DNA of 26,434 bases from CAYWRO01 sp964460345 (GTDB lineage Bacteria > Planctomycetota > Phycisphaerae > Phycisphaerales > UBA1924). The stretch covers positions 1 to 26,434 of the forward strand of contig CAYWRO010000049.1 of NCBI GenBank assembly GCA_964460345.1, written 5' to 3'. Below are positions 6,702-14,307 of the stretch, piece by piece. The stretch's first letter is position 1. Every line of letters starts with the position of its first letter. The notes beneath the pieces are model-generated. The model did not search any database, was not told the origin of the DNA, and saw only the letters and a program-made list of their open reading frames with translations. Made by a program: the position numbers and the translations under genes.

Positions 6702-8339
6702 TCACTCCAGGTCGCCGGAATCGATGAGGCGCTTGCGCAGCATGGACAGCAGGGGCGGCCAGATGATGTAATCGCCCTCGCGGAACGATGTATCCGCCTG
6801 CGTGACGTATTGGGCGCGTCCTCGGCGCTCATCGGGGCCGACTGAATACACGATGAAGTCGGAATACGTTCCGCTGTCCACGTTGCCCTGCGTCTCCGTG
6901 AACGGCACGACGAACGGGTCATACGGATCGGGCGGGAAGACCTCGACATCCCACGGACGGATCTCGCCGCGCGGCCCCTGCGGGGTGTCCTTCACCGGCA
7001 CGAAGTACTGGAAGTAGTCGCCGGCGGGGCTGAACGGATCGCGATCCACCGCCTGCAGGAAGCGCGGACGGACGGAGGTCACGCCGGGGGCGAAACTGTT
7101 GTAAGCCACCTCGTAGGCGTAGAGCGCCAGGGCCATGCGCGTGCCGGGGAGTTCCACGGCCAGCTCGCGACGGATGGGGAACAGGTCCTGCACGCCCGCC
7201 AGGACGTACACGGGGACGGAGAACTGGCTGCCGCGGAGGACCATGCGCTCGTAGTCGGTCTGGGTCGCCAGCACGGGATCGTTGGGGGGCATGCGCCAGC
7301 GGCGGTTCCAGTCGGCGGGCACGCGCTGAACCATTTCCAGCGACTCGTGCCAGCCGGCATGCGAGAGCGCGGCGGCTCGCCAGAACGCCGCCTCTGCGAA
7401 GAGCCGCAGCGGGCGGTCCGCCGCGGCGATGGTTGACATCGCCATGGCGAACTCAGCGGCGTCGGGGCGCCCGCCGTTGCCTGGCGAATCGATCACGCGA
7501 CGAATCAACTGCTCAGCGCCAATGAAGTTGCCCTGCGGCAGCGTCAGGCGATCCACTTCGAGATAGCCGCCGGCCCGCAGCCGCTCGAGCGCATCGGCCA
7601 GTTCATCGGCAGTGAGCTGTGACTCGCCGGACTTGAAATCGGTGTAGGCAAGATCGCGGATGCGCTCCATGGCCAGGCGCATCGCGCCCATCGCCCACTT
7701 CTTCTCTTCGAGAAACTGCCGGTCGGCGAACTGGCGCGTGAAGAACGTCCAGTTGATCATGTGCTCCAGTGCGGCGCCCATGTCGCCCTCGGCGGCCAGC
7801 CGCGTGGCCTCGACGTGGGCCAGCAGTTCAAGGTTGCGCATGGCGGGCATGTACCCGTGCTTCGCCGCGGCGAGTGTCGGCGGATCGCCCAGGTCGGTGT
7901 ACAGGTTCGCCTCGATCAGGTCGAACCGCCCGGCGACGCCCTCGATCCCGTAGGGCTGGGCGAACTGCATGGCGGTCCGGAAGTCGTCGTCCTGGGTCAC
8001 CTGGCCGAGTGCCTTGATCAGCGCCTGCTGCGGCTCGGCGGCGGCCCAGTCCGCGGCGGCCTGCCAGTTGGCGGCGTCCGGGGGCAGCAGCGCGGCCTCC
8101 ATTGGCGTTCGCAGGAACAGGGGCGGCTCCTGAAACTCCAGAAACAGCGGCAGAATGACGAGGTCGGAGCGATTGCTCTCGGAGACCATGACGTACAAAT
8201 CGTTCACCTGGTCGACGAAATCGTCGGCCGCGGCTGGGACGCTTGCGAGGGCGAGGACGGCTACCATCAGCCCCCGCATGAGGCCCCCGGCCGAGTTGGC
8301 CAGACGCCCGCCCCGGCGCGTCTCGTTGAAATCCGGCAT
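6702..8339 (-). CDS. Secreted helical protein of unknown function
   Basis: A 545-residue exported protein that I cannot assign to a family. The N-terminus has about 20 polar residues, then a hydrophobic stretch ('LMVAVLALASVPAAADD') typical of a Sec signal peptide with cleavage after the AAA near residue 38. The mature part is rich in Ala/Leu helices up to residue 350, resembling helical-repeat scaffolds, followed by a Pro/aromatic-rich C-terminal third with several 'P.DPYDPFVVPF'-like turns. There are no obvious catalytic motifs and no lipobox. The chosen start has a GGGAG ribosome-binding site 6 nt upstream; a second Met at residue 21 would give a more conventional signal peptide. It is divergent from alanine dehydrogenase and precedes trxB on its own strand. 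Confidence 0.8.
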   Translation of the reverse strand: MPDFNETRRGGRLANSAGGLMRGLMVAVLALASVPAAADDFVDQVNDLYVMVSESNRSDLVILPLFLEFQEPPLFLRTPMEAALLPPDAANWQAAADWAAAEPQQALIKALGQVTQDDDFRTAMQFAQPYGIEGVAGRFDLIEANLYTDLGDPPTLAAAKHGYMPAMRNLELLAHVEATRLAAEGDMGAALEHMINWTFFTRQFADRQFLEEKKWAMGAMRLAMERIRDLAYTDFKSGESQLTADELADALERLRAGGYLEVDRLTLPQGNFIGAEQLIRRVIDSPGNGGRPDAAEFAMAMSTIAAADRPLRLFAEAAFWRAAALSHAGWHESLEMVQRVPADWNRRWRMPPNDPVLATQTDYERMVLRGSQFSVPVYVLAGVQDLFPIRRELAVELPGTRMALALYAYEVAYNSFAPGVTSVRPRFLQAVDRDPFSPAGDYFQYFVPVKDTPQGPRGEIRPWDVEVFPPDPYDPFVVPFTETQGNVDSGTYSDFIVYSVGPDERRGRAQYVTQADTSFREGDYIIWPPLLSMLRKRLIDSGDLE

Positions 8340-8484
8340 GAAAGACTCCCGCGGGTGAAAAGAAGGGTTTCATGGTAGCCGCCCGCCGCGGAAAAGAACC
8401 GCGAGGCGACCGGCCAGTGTCGGTCGGTTTGTACGCTCGCAGGAGTCCGGCGGGTGCGTTTTTTGCTCTTGAGGAGTTTGACGG

Positions 8485-9609
8485 ATGATCGTTGGTATTC
8501 CTGCCGAGGTGAAGCCGGCTGAGTCGCGTGTGGGGATGCGTCCGGTGGGGGCCGAACTGCTGCGTCAGAACGAGCACGACGTCGTGGTGCAGGCGGGCGC
8601 GGGGCTTGGGAGCGGTTTCACCGACGACGACTACATCCAGGCAGGCGCCACCGTTGTCGACAGCGCCGACGAGGTCTGGGCACGGGCGGACATGATCGTC
8701 AAGGTCAAGGAGCCGCAGCCGGTCGAATGGCCGCGGATGAAGGAAGACCAGATCGTCTTCACGTACTTCCACTTCGCGGCGGACAAGGACCTGACGCTGG
8801 CCTGCCTCGAGAAGAAGATCATCGCCGTGGCGTACGAGACGCTGGAAGCGCCGAGCGGCGGCGGGGGCACGGCGGGCCGCATGACCCTTCCGCTGCTGAC
8901 GCCGATGAGCGAGATCGCCGGGCGTATGGCGACGCAGGAGGGCGCAAAGTTCCTCGAGCGGCCGCAGGGCGGCCGCGGCATCCTGCTGGGCGGCGTTCCC
9001 GGCGTGGAGCCGGGGCGGGTTCTGGTGCTGGGCGGCGGCGTGGTGGGGACGAACGCGGCGAAGATGGCCGCGGGCCTCGGGGCGGACGTGATCATCATGG
9101 ACGTTGACCTGGAGCGGATGCGCTACCTGGAAGACGTGATGAGCGAGAACGTGACGACCGTGTACTCTGATCCGCACGCGATCCGCACCTACCTGCCGTG
9201 GGCGGACCTGGTGATCGGCGCGGTGCTCCTGCCGGGCGCCAAGGCCCCGTCGCTGGTTCGTCGCGAAGACCTCAAGATGATGAAGGAAGGGGCGGTCATC
9301 GTCGACGTCGCGATCGACCAGGGCGGCTGCGTGGAAACGAGCCGCATGACCACCCACAGCGATCCTGTCTACACCGTCGACGGCGTGGTTCACTATTGCG
9401 TCGGCAACATGCCGGGAGCGGTCTCACGCACCAGCACGCAGGCGCTGACCAACGCCACGATGCCGTGGGCGGTGCGCCTCGCGGAGTTCGGCCCGCACGC
9501 GCTGGCGGCGAAGAACAAGGGCTTTGCCAAGGCGGTCAACATGGACCGGGGCAAGCTGGTCAACGGCCCTGTGGGTGAGGCTCACGGCCTGCCCGTCTCG
9601 GAACTGTAA
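8485..9609 (+). CDS. ald: Alanine dehydrogenase
   Basis: NAD-dependent enzyme that interconverts L-alanine with pyruvate and ammonia; it links nitrogen and carbon metabolism in the cytoplasm. Length is 374 residues against about 371 for the family. The pyruvate-binding residues known from the Mycobacterium tuberculosis enzyme fall at matching positions: Arg15, Lys75 ('KVKEP') and His96 ('FHFAAD'). The Rossmann 'VLGGGVVG' motif is at 181-188 and the catalytic Asp is in 'VDVAIDQGG' (about 273-281). A short Gly-rich loop ('PSGGGG', about 123-128) is slightly longer than usual. The ribosome-binding site GAGGAG lies about 9 nt before the ATG. The gene stands alone between a divergent secreted protein and a convergent sigma factor. 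Confidence 0.96.
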   Translation: MIVGIPAEVKPAESRVGMRPVGAELLRQNEHDVVVQAGAGLGSGFTDDDYIQAGATVVDSADEVWARADMIVKVKEPQPVEWPRMKEDQIVFTYFHFAADKDLTLACLEKKIIAVAYETLEAPSGGGGTAGRMTLPLLTPMSEIAGRMATQEGAKFLERPQGGRGILLGGVPGVEPGRVLVLGGGVVGTNAAKMAAGLGADVIIMDVDLERMRYLEDVMSENVTTVYSDPHAIRTYLPWADLVIGAVLLPGAKAPSLVRREDLKMMKEGAVIVDVAIDQGGCVETSRMTTHSDPVYTVDGVVHYCVGNMPGAVSRTSTQALTNATMPWAVRLAEFGPHALAAKNKGFAKAVNMDRGKLVNGPVGEAHGLPVSEL

Positions 9610-9630
9610 AAACGGTAGATCAGGTCGGGC

Positions 9631-9658
9631 GGCGCGGGCAGTCGTGCATGCCCGTGCC
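9631..9658. terminator. Bidirectional terminator hairpin
   Basis: GGCGCGGGCA / TGCCCGTGCC form a 10-bp stem (one G-T wobble) with an 8-nt loop, located between the convergent stops of ald and the sigma factor gene. There is no T-run on either side, so it may act as a Rho-assisted or 3'-protecting hairpin. Confidence 0.55.
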
Positions 9659-9668
9659 ACGCCCCGGC

Positions 9669-10577
9669 TTACGCGCAGCGCGTGCCTTCCGCGTCGCCCG
9701 GCGCGCCTGAAAAGAAGCGGCTCGGACGGGGGTCGTTGATCTGAGCGTTGAGCTTGCGCAGCGCCTCATCGGCGATCTGGCGGACTCGCTCACGGGAGAT
9801 GCCGATCTCCGCGGCGATCTGCTTGAGCGTAAGGGGCTCCTGCCCGTCCAGGCCGAAGCGGAGCCGCAAAATGCGAGCCTCGCGCTCATCGATGGCGTCC
9901 AGCAGGCGGCGGATCGTCCGCAGCTCATCATCACGCAGGACGCACTCTTCGGGGGGCATCGTCCGCTCATCGGCGAGCAGGTCTCCGAGGTTCATCGCGT
10001 CGCCGTTCTCATCGACCGGGGTCTGCGCGGGAACGCGGAAGGCCTTGACCGCCCGGCGGATGATGCGGATCTTCCGCAGCGGCAGGTCCATCTCTTCGGC
10101 GAGTTCCTGCAGCGTCGGCTGCCGGCCAAGTTCGCCCTCCAGCTTGCGGAACGCCTGCTTCCAGCGAGCGATCAGCTCGACCATGTACGCCGGCACGTGG
10201 ATCGGCTGGACGGCGTTGATCAGGGCCCGCTTGATGGCTTGCTTGATCCACCAGGAGGCGTAGGTGCTGAACCGGGCCCCCTGGGCCGGGTCGAACCCCT
10301 CGACGGCCCGCATGAGGCCGACGTTGCCTTCTTCGATCAGGTCCTGCAGGGACAGGCCGCGGTTGACGTAGTTCTTGGCGATGGAGACCACGAGGCGGAG
10401 GTTCGCCCGGATCATGTGATCGCGGGCCAGCGGGCAGTCATCGTTGATGATCCGCCAGCCCAGCTCCTTCTCCTGCTCGGCGGTGAGAAGGGGTGTTTCG
10501 TTGATCTGGCGCAGGTAGATCTGCAGATCGGTCTGCAGTTCGCTGCGGCTCGGACTCGACAACTTGACGCTGCTCAA
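9669..10577 (-). CDS. RNA polymerase sigma-70 factor, RpoD/RpoS-like (group 1/2)
   Basis: Directs RNA polymerase to -35/-10 promoters. Counting from the longer frame (TTG at 10598), region 1.2 is at 24-48 ('DLQIYLRQINETPLLTAEQEKELG'), region 2 at 65-126 with the core-binding 'DLIEEGNVGLMRAVEGFD' and the -10-reading 'FSTYASWWIKQAIKRAL', region 3 at 131-190, and region 4 at 236-288 with the helix-turn-helix 'TLKQIAAEIGISRERVRQI'. Region 1.1 is absent, and at about 300 residues it is the size of a group 2 factor or a short principal sigma. No ATG exists near the start. A TTG preceded at 6 nt by AGGGTGG gives the 302-residue form chosen here, while the TTG at 10598 has no ribosome-binding site. 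It is divergent from the UVR-motif gene. Confidence 0.93.
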   Translation of the reverse strand: MSSVKLSSPSRSELQTDLQIYLRQINETPLLTAEQEKELGWRIINDDCPLARDHMIRANLRLVVSIAKNYVNRGLSLQDLIEEGNVGLMRAVEGFDPAQGARFSTYASWWIKQAIKRALINAVQPIHVPAYMVELIARWKQAFRKLEGELGRQPTLQELAEEMDLPLRKIRIIRRAVKAFRVPAQTPVDENGDAMNLGDLLADERTMPPEECVLRDDELRTIRRLLDAIDEREARILRLRFGLDGQEPLTLKQIAAEIGISRERVRQIADEALRKLNAQINDPRPSRFFSGAPGDAEGTRCA

Positions 10578-10909
10578 CAAGCACCACCCTACTGCCAACC
10601 CGCCGGGGGTTGCGGCTCACTCGACGGCCCGGACCAGGATCGAAGCGTAGAAGAAGTGGCCGAATAGCCACTACCACGTTCGATGCGGTCATACCGTCGG
10701 TTGCATCGGGTGGGTGCGAATCCTGCTTGAGCCCCCCAAGCTGGGGATTGGCAAGGGTGGTGGAGGCGGGGGGCCGGGAGGGCTTGGACGGTCGTTATCG
10801 GCCGTTCCTGCAAGGACTTACAGCAAACTGCCCTGGCCCTCGACCGTGGCATATAGTACCTTCAGATGGGAGATCCGAGGGGATTGGAGTCTGGAAAGGG
10901 GACGCTGCG
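10578..10909. other. Divergent intergenic region with dyads and candidate promoter
   Basis: No gene is supported here. It contains a 6-6-6 dyad AGTGGC-cgaata-GCCACT at 10655-10672 near the sigma gene, and a larger hairpin at 10719-10749 (AATCC-t-GCTTG, loop AGCCCCC, CAAGC-tgg-GGATT). A TATAGT -10-like hexamer at 10852-10857 would start the UVR transcript near 10864; no convincing -35 accompanies it. The 10711-10723 stretch resembles a tRNA T-arm, but no tRNA cloverleaf can be built. Confidence 0.5.
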
Positions 10910-11662
10910 GTGAGCGCCGACCTGTCCGCTCTGCTGAGAGACTGGCCATTTGAGCCGGGAAAGATCACCGTCCGCCTCATCAGCGGCGACGACGGGGAGC
11001 CCAAGATCCAGCTCCGCCTGGATCTGGGGGTTATGCAGATGGAGGTCGACGGCCGGCCGGATGGACGCCGGCTGGAGAACTTCGAGAGCGTCCTGGAGCA
11101 GCAGGAAGCCCGCCTGGACGACCACCAGAGCGAGCACGGCTCCGCCAGCGGGTTCGTTCTGAACGAAGAAGAGTGCCGCCTGCTCCGCGAGGAGGCGCTC
11201 CAGTACCACCATCGCTCCGTCTGCCTGATGGTTCTGGAGGACTACGCCGGGGTCGTCCGCGACGCCACGCGGAACCTGCGGGCCCTCGACCTGTGCGCCC
11301 GGTTCGCGGAGACCGAGCAGGACCGGCAGGCGTTTGAGCACCTGCGGCCGTACATCACGATGATGCGGTCCCGAGCCCTGGCCAGCCAGGCGCTCAACGA
11401 CAATGAGCCCAAGCTGGCCATGCTGGCCATCGATGAAGGACTTGGGGCCCTGCGCCAGTACTTTTCCGACATGGGCCAGTCGGATCTCTTCGAGCAGTCG
11501 TCGGAGGTCCAGGCCCTCCGCGGCATGCGCAGCGCCCTGACCCCGAAGCTGCCGGTAAGCCAGTCGGCCGAGCTTCGGCAACGCCTTAAGCAGGCGCTGG
11601 AGACGGAAAACTTTGAGTTGGCGGCGATTCTCCGCGATGAACTCAGGTTGCTGGGGGACTGA
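10910..11662 (+). CDS. UVR-motif protein (UvrB/UvrC interaction motif), planctomycete type
   Basis: A 250-residue cytoplasmic protein. The last 30 residues ('ELRQRLKQALETENFELAAI...') form a UVR motif, the helical hairpin through which UvrB binds UvrC and which also occurs in the McsA/ClpC stress proteins. The N-terminal 75 residues ('DWPFEPGKITVRLISG', then 'LDLGVMQMEVDGRPDGRRLE') look like a conserved beta-rich domain and the middle is helical. No nuclease or ATPase motif is present, so a direct repair role is not shown. The GTG start is chosen because AAGGGG lies 8 nt upstream and the further upstream frame is unconserved and crosses the promoter region. The 3' end overlaps the convergent RCK gene by 20 bp. 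Confidence 0.8.
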   Translation: MSADLSALLRDWPFEPGKITVRLISGDDGEPKIQLRLDLGVMQMEVDGRPDGRRLENFESVLEQQEARLDDHQSEHGSASGFVLNEEECRLLREEALQYHHRSVCLMVLEDYAGVVRDATRNLRALDLCARFAETEQDRQAFEHLRPYITMMRSRALASQALNDNEPKLAMLAIDEGLGALRQYFSDMGQSDLFEQSSEVQALRGMRSALTPKLPVSQSAELRQRLKQALETENFELAAILRDELRLLGD

Positions 11663-12242
11663 CGCCAGTCCCTGAGTCGCCCCCCCCACCCCCTCCACTG
11701 CCCCCGCTCCCCCCACTGCCCTCCCCAGGGTTGCCGTTTTCATTTGTGCTTAAAAGCCGCTCTGCTTCCGCCAGAGTGCCCGACTCGCGCCTGGCTGCGG
11801 TGGGACGGCCGGTCAGCTTCTCCTGCACGAGGTTCGCCATGGACTCCGCCGCGGCGATCTCCTCGACGACGACCTGGTCGGCGCCTTCGGCCCGGGCGAG
11901 CATTCCCTGCGAGAGGTAGCTGGCCCTGACCGCCAGAAAGACGTCGGGCGCCACCTCCCGCACGGCCCTGCACGCGCGGACCATCGCTGCATCGTCCGGA
12001 ATGGTGATCACCACGGCGTCGGCATGTTCGACGCCCGCTGCGCGGAGGACCTCGGTATCGGTGGCGTCGCCGTGCATGATGTCGCGGCTGCGCTCCGCCT
12101 GTTTGCGCACGGTCTCGGTGTTGAGTTCGATGATGCGACAGCGAGCGCCCAGGCGCTCAAACCGATCGGCAACGACGCGACCAACCGGGCCGAAGCCCAC
12201 GATGACGATGAACCGCCCGGCTTCGTCCGTGTCACACTCCAT
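11643..12242 (-). CDS. TrkA-N (RCK_N) NAD-binding protein
   Basis: A 199-residue protein with one RCK N-terminal Rossmann domain: 'VIVGFGPVG' (GxGxxG at 16-21), the acidic ribose-binding Glu39, 'GDATDTEVLRAAGVEHADAVVI' at the third strand, and a closing 'GADQVVVEE' strand. Such domains gate potassium transporters or efflux proteins (TrkA, KtrA, Kef C-terminus). Here there is no RCK_C domain and no adjacent channel, so its partner is unknown. The C-terminal 35 residues are Gly/Ser-rich low complexity, encoded by a G-rich tract. The internal ATG is chosen because it overlaps the mnmG stop by 11 bp with a GGAG site upstream; an upstream in-frame ATG at 12314 would overlap mnmG by 83 bp. Likely co-transcribed with mnmG. 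Confidence 0.8.
   Translation of the reverse strand: MECDTDEAGRFIVIVGFGPVGRVVADRFERLGARCRIIELNTETVRKQAERSRDIMHGDATDTEVLRAAGVEHADAVVITIPDDAAMVRACRAVREVAPDVFLAVRASYLSQGMLARAEGADQVVVEEIAAAESMANLVQEKLTGRPTAARRESGTLAEAERLLSTNENGNPGEGSGGSGGSGGGGGGDSGTGVSPPAT
11680..11726. repeat. C-rich tract (G-rich on minus strand)
   Basis: A run of C-blocks broken by 'CCACTGCC' units begins 17 nt after the UVR gene stop. The minus strand carries at least four G-runs of three or more with short spacers, a G-quadruplex pattern. The plus strand is C-rich and G-poor, as expected of a Rho loading site. A 13-nt core (11709-11721) recurs at 20716-20728. Confidence 0.6.
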
Positions 12243-14274
12243 CTGCTGCCATGCTCCGTCGCGCTTGCGATCCGTCGCGCCCCTCCCGGCACGCGGAGGC
12301 CCGCCGCTGGTCACTGTACCCCTTCAACAGGACCGACAGCAACGTGAGGTCCGCGGGCGTGATTCCCTCCAGCCGCGACGCCTGTCCCATCGTGGCGGGA
12401 CGGAAGCGGTGAAGCGCGTCGCGGGCCTCGGTGCGGAGACTCGTCATCAGGCGGTAATCCACCTCGGTCGGGATGCGCTTGTGCTCAGTCTCGGCGTGGC
12501 GGCGGATCTCGGCTTGCGCGCGGTGAATGTACGCCTCATAGCGCAGGTTCGTGTGGACCGTGAAGAGCACGGCGGAATCAAACGTCGGCGCGCCGGGGAT
12601 TGCTGCCACCGCCTCGCAAAGGTCTTCGACCCCAAAGCTCGGGCGGCGACAGGCGTCGGCGAGGGTGACGGGGGCGCTGCCGGCCACCGCCGGAAGACGG
12701 GCAGCGTGGACGAGCCGCGTCAACGTCTCCAACTGCGCGCGGCGGGCGGCGTGTCGGGAGGCCCGCTGTCGCCCAGACTCGGTCTGGAGCAGCCCCCATG
12801 ACTCGGCCAGCGGTGTGAGACGGTCGGCGCTGTTGTCGGCGCGAAGCAGCAGGCGATGCTCGGCGCGGCTGGTGAACATGCGGTAGGGCTCAACGGGTGT
12901 CTTCGTGACCAGATCATCCATGAGGACGCCGATGTAGGCCTGGTCGCGACCAAGCGTGACGGGCTCGTCACCGAGGATTGTGCGTGCGGCGTTCAGGCCG
13001 GCGATCAGGCCCTGGGCCGCCGCCTCTTCATACCCGCTGGTGCCGTTGATCTGGCCGGCGAGGAAGAGACCGGAAACCTGCTTGGTCATACCGGTCGCAT
13101 CGATCTGGTGCGGGCGCACCATGTCGTATTCGACGGCGTAGCCGTAGCGCAGAATTTCCGCTCGCTCGCAGCCGGGCATGGCTCGCACAAGAACGTCCTG
13201 CACATCCGCGGGGAGCGATGTGGAGACGCCGTTGCAGTAGATCCAGTCGTCGCGGAGCGATTCCGGCTCGAGAAAGACGTGGTGCGTGTCGCGCTGGGCG
13301 AAGCGCACCACCTTGTCCTCGATTGAGGGGCAATAACGCGGGCCGACGGACTCGATCTGCCCGGTGAACATGGGGGCGCGGTGGATGTTGGCGCGGATGT
13401 GCTCGTGGATCGCCTCGCACGTGTGCGTGACGCGGCATTCGACCTGCGGCAGGGGCGGAAATGCCCCGTCCGTGAGGTCTGAGAACGGAGTCGGGCGCTC
13501 ATCCCCCACTGCGATCGGCAGGGCGTCCCAGTCGATCGTCGTGCGGTTCAGCCGCGGCGGGGTTCCGGTCTTCAGCCGCCCCAGTTCAAAGCCGAGCGAC
13601 TGCAGCGCTGCGGAAATGCCGGTGGCTGCGCCTTCGCCGGCGCGGCCTCCCTCAGTCTTGCGTTCTCCCGTGTGCATGAGCCCGCGCATGAACGTGCCGG
13701 TGGTCAGCACCACGGCGTCGGCGAGCAGATCGAGCGGTGATTCGGGGGTTCTGGGTTCGTTGGCGAACGTGGCTGCCGCATCGCGCGACTCGCTCGTCGG
13801 CGGGGCAATACGACCGGATGGAGCCAGGCGGACGCCGCGGATCACGCGCCCAGCCGGTGTCTCCTGGACGAGCAGTTCTTCTACCGCCCCGGCGTAGACC
13901 TGGATTTCTTCCCGCCCATGCAGGAGGCGCTGGACCGCTTCGGCGTAGGCGTGCTTGTCGCACTGGGCGCGCGGGCCGCGGACGGCCGGGCCCTTGCTTG
14001 TGTTGAGCACTTTGAACTGGATTCCAGTCGCATCCGCCGCAAGCCCCATGAGCCCGCCGAGGGCATCGACCTCACGCACGATCTGTCCCTTGGCGAGCCC
14101 CCCGATGGCGGGGTTGCACGACATCACCCCCGTCTTGGTCGGATCCAGGGTTACCAGGGCGACGGCGCCCGGGCCGTGCTCGCAGGCGGGCAGCAGGTTC
14201 GCCGCGGCCCACGCGGCCTCTGCGCCGGCGTGGCCTGAGCCCACAACGATCACCTTGTGCCGGAAATTGCCCAT
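12232..14274 (-). CDS. mnmG: tRNA uridine 5-carboxymethylaminomethyl modification enzyme MnmG (GidA)
   Basis: FAD-dependent subunit that, with the GTPase MnmE, installs the cmnm5 group on the wobble uridine of several tRNAs. Visible motifs: FAD-binding 'GSGHAGAEAA' at 12-21, 'CNPAIGGLAKGQIVREVDALGG' from 53, 'GPAVRGPRAQ' at 95-104, 'LKTGTPPR' at 234-241, and 'LFLAGQINGTSGYEEAAAQG' at 403-422. At 680 residues it exceeds the usual 620-630, owing to an insertion of about 30 residues at 151-182 and a basic tail of about 20 residues. The Met at 'MGNFRHKVIVVG' is chosen since the longer frame runs into the neighbouring lipoprotein gene and is unconserved. No clear ribosome-binding site precedes it. 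Its stop overlaps the RCK gene start, suggesting an operon. MnmE is not in the window. Confidence 0.95.
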   Translation of the reverse strand: MGNFRHKVIVVGSGHAGAEAAWAAANLLPACEHGPGAVALVTLDPTKTGVMSCNPAIGGLAKGQIVREVDALGGLMGLAADATGIQFKVLNTSKGPAVRGPRAQCDKHAYAEAVQRLLHGREEIQVYAGAVEELLVQETPAGRVIRGVRLAPSGRIAPPTSESRDAAATFANEPRTPESPLDLLADAVVLTTGTFMRGLMHTGERKTEGGRAGEGAATGISAALQSLGFELGRLKTGTPPRLNRTTIDWDALPIAVGDERPTPFSDLTDGAFPPLPQVECRVTHTCEAIHEHIRANIHRAPMFTGQIESVGPRYCPSIEDKVVRFAQRDTHHVFLEPESLRDDWIYCNGVSTSLPADVQDVLVRAMPGCERAEILRYGYAVEYDMVRPHQIDATGMTKQVSGLFLAGQINGTSGYEEAAAQGLIAGLNAARTILGDEPVTLGRDQAYIGVLMDDLVTKTPVEPYRMFTSRAEHRLLLRADNSADRLTPLAESWGLLQTESGRQRASRHAARRAQLETLTRLVHAARLPAVAGSAPVTLADACRRPSFGVEDLCEAVAAIPGAPTFDSAVLFTVHTNLRYEAYIHRAQAEIRRHAETEHKRIPTEVDYRLMTSLRTEARDALHRFRPATMGQASRLEGITPADLTLLSVLLKGYSDQRRASACREGRDGSQARRSMAADGV

Positions 14275-14301
14275 TGGAGAGAGTTTACGCTGAGGTACAC
14301 T
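14274..14301 (+). promoter_or_regulatory. Candidate promoter for the C39-like lipoprotein, possibly leaderless
   Basis: TTGGAG and TACACT are spaced by 16 bp inside the 33-bp gap between divergent mnmG and the lipoprotein gene. Initiation about 7 nt downstream would fall on the ATG itself, giving a leaderless transcript. A GAGG at 12 nt from the ATG is an alternative conventional signal. Confidence 0.25.
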
Positions 14302-14307
14302 GCTGCC

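Noticed and set aside
7828..9393. Minus-strand open frame (521 codons) opposite alanine dehydrogenase
   Set aside because: It overlaps two well-supported genes on opposite strands and its composition is that of an antisense shadow.
10711..10749. tRNA-like T-arm (GGGTGCGAATCC) with adjacent hairpin
   Set aside because: No acceptor, D or anticodon arms can be formed around it.
10610..10909. N-terminal extension of the UVR-motif gene by 100 codons
   Set aside because: The extension crosses a -10-like hexamer and hairpins, looks unconserved, and a GTG with a good ribosome-binding site follows it.
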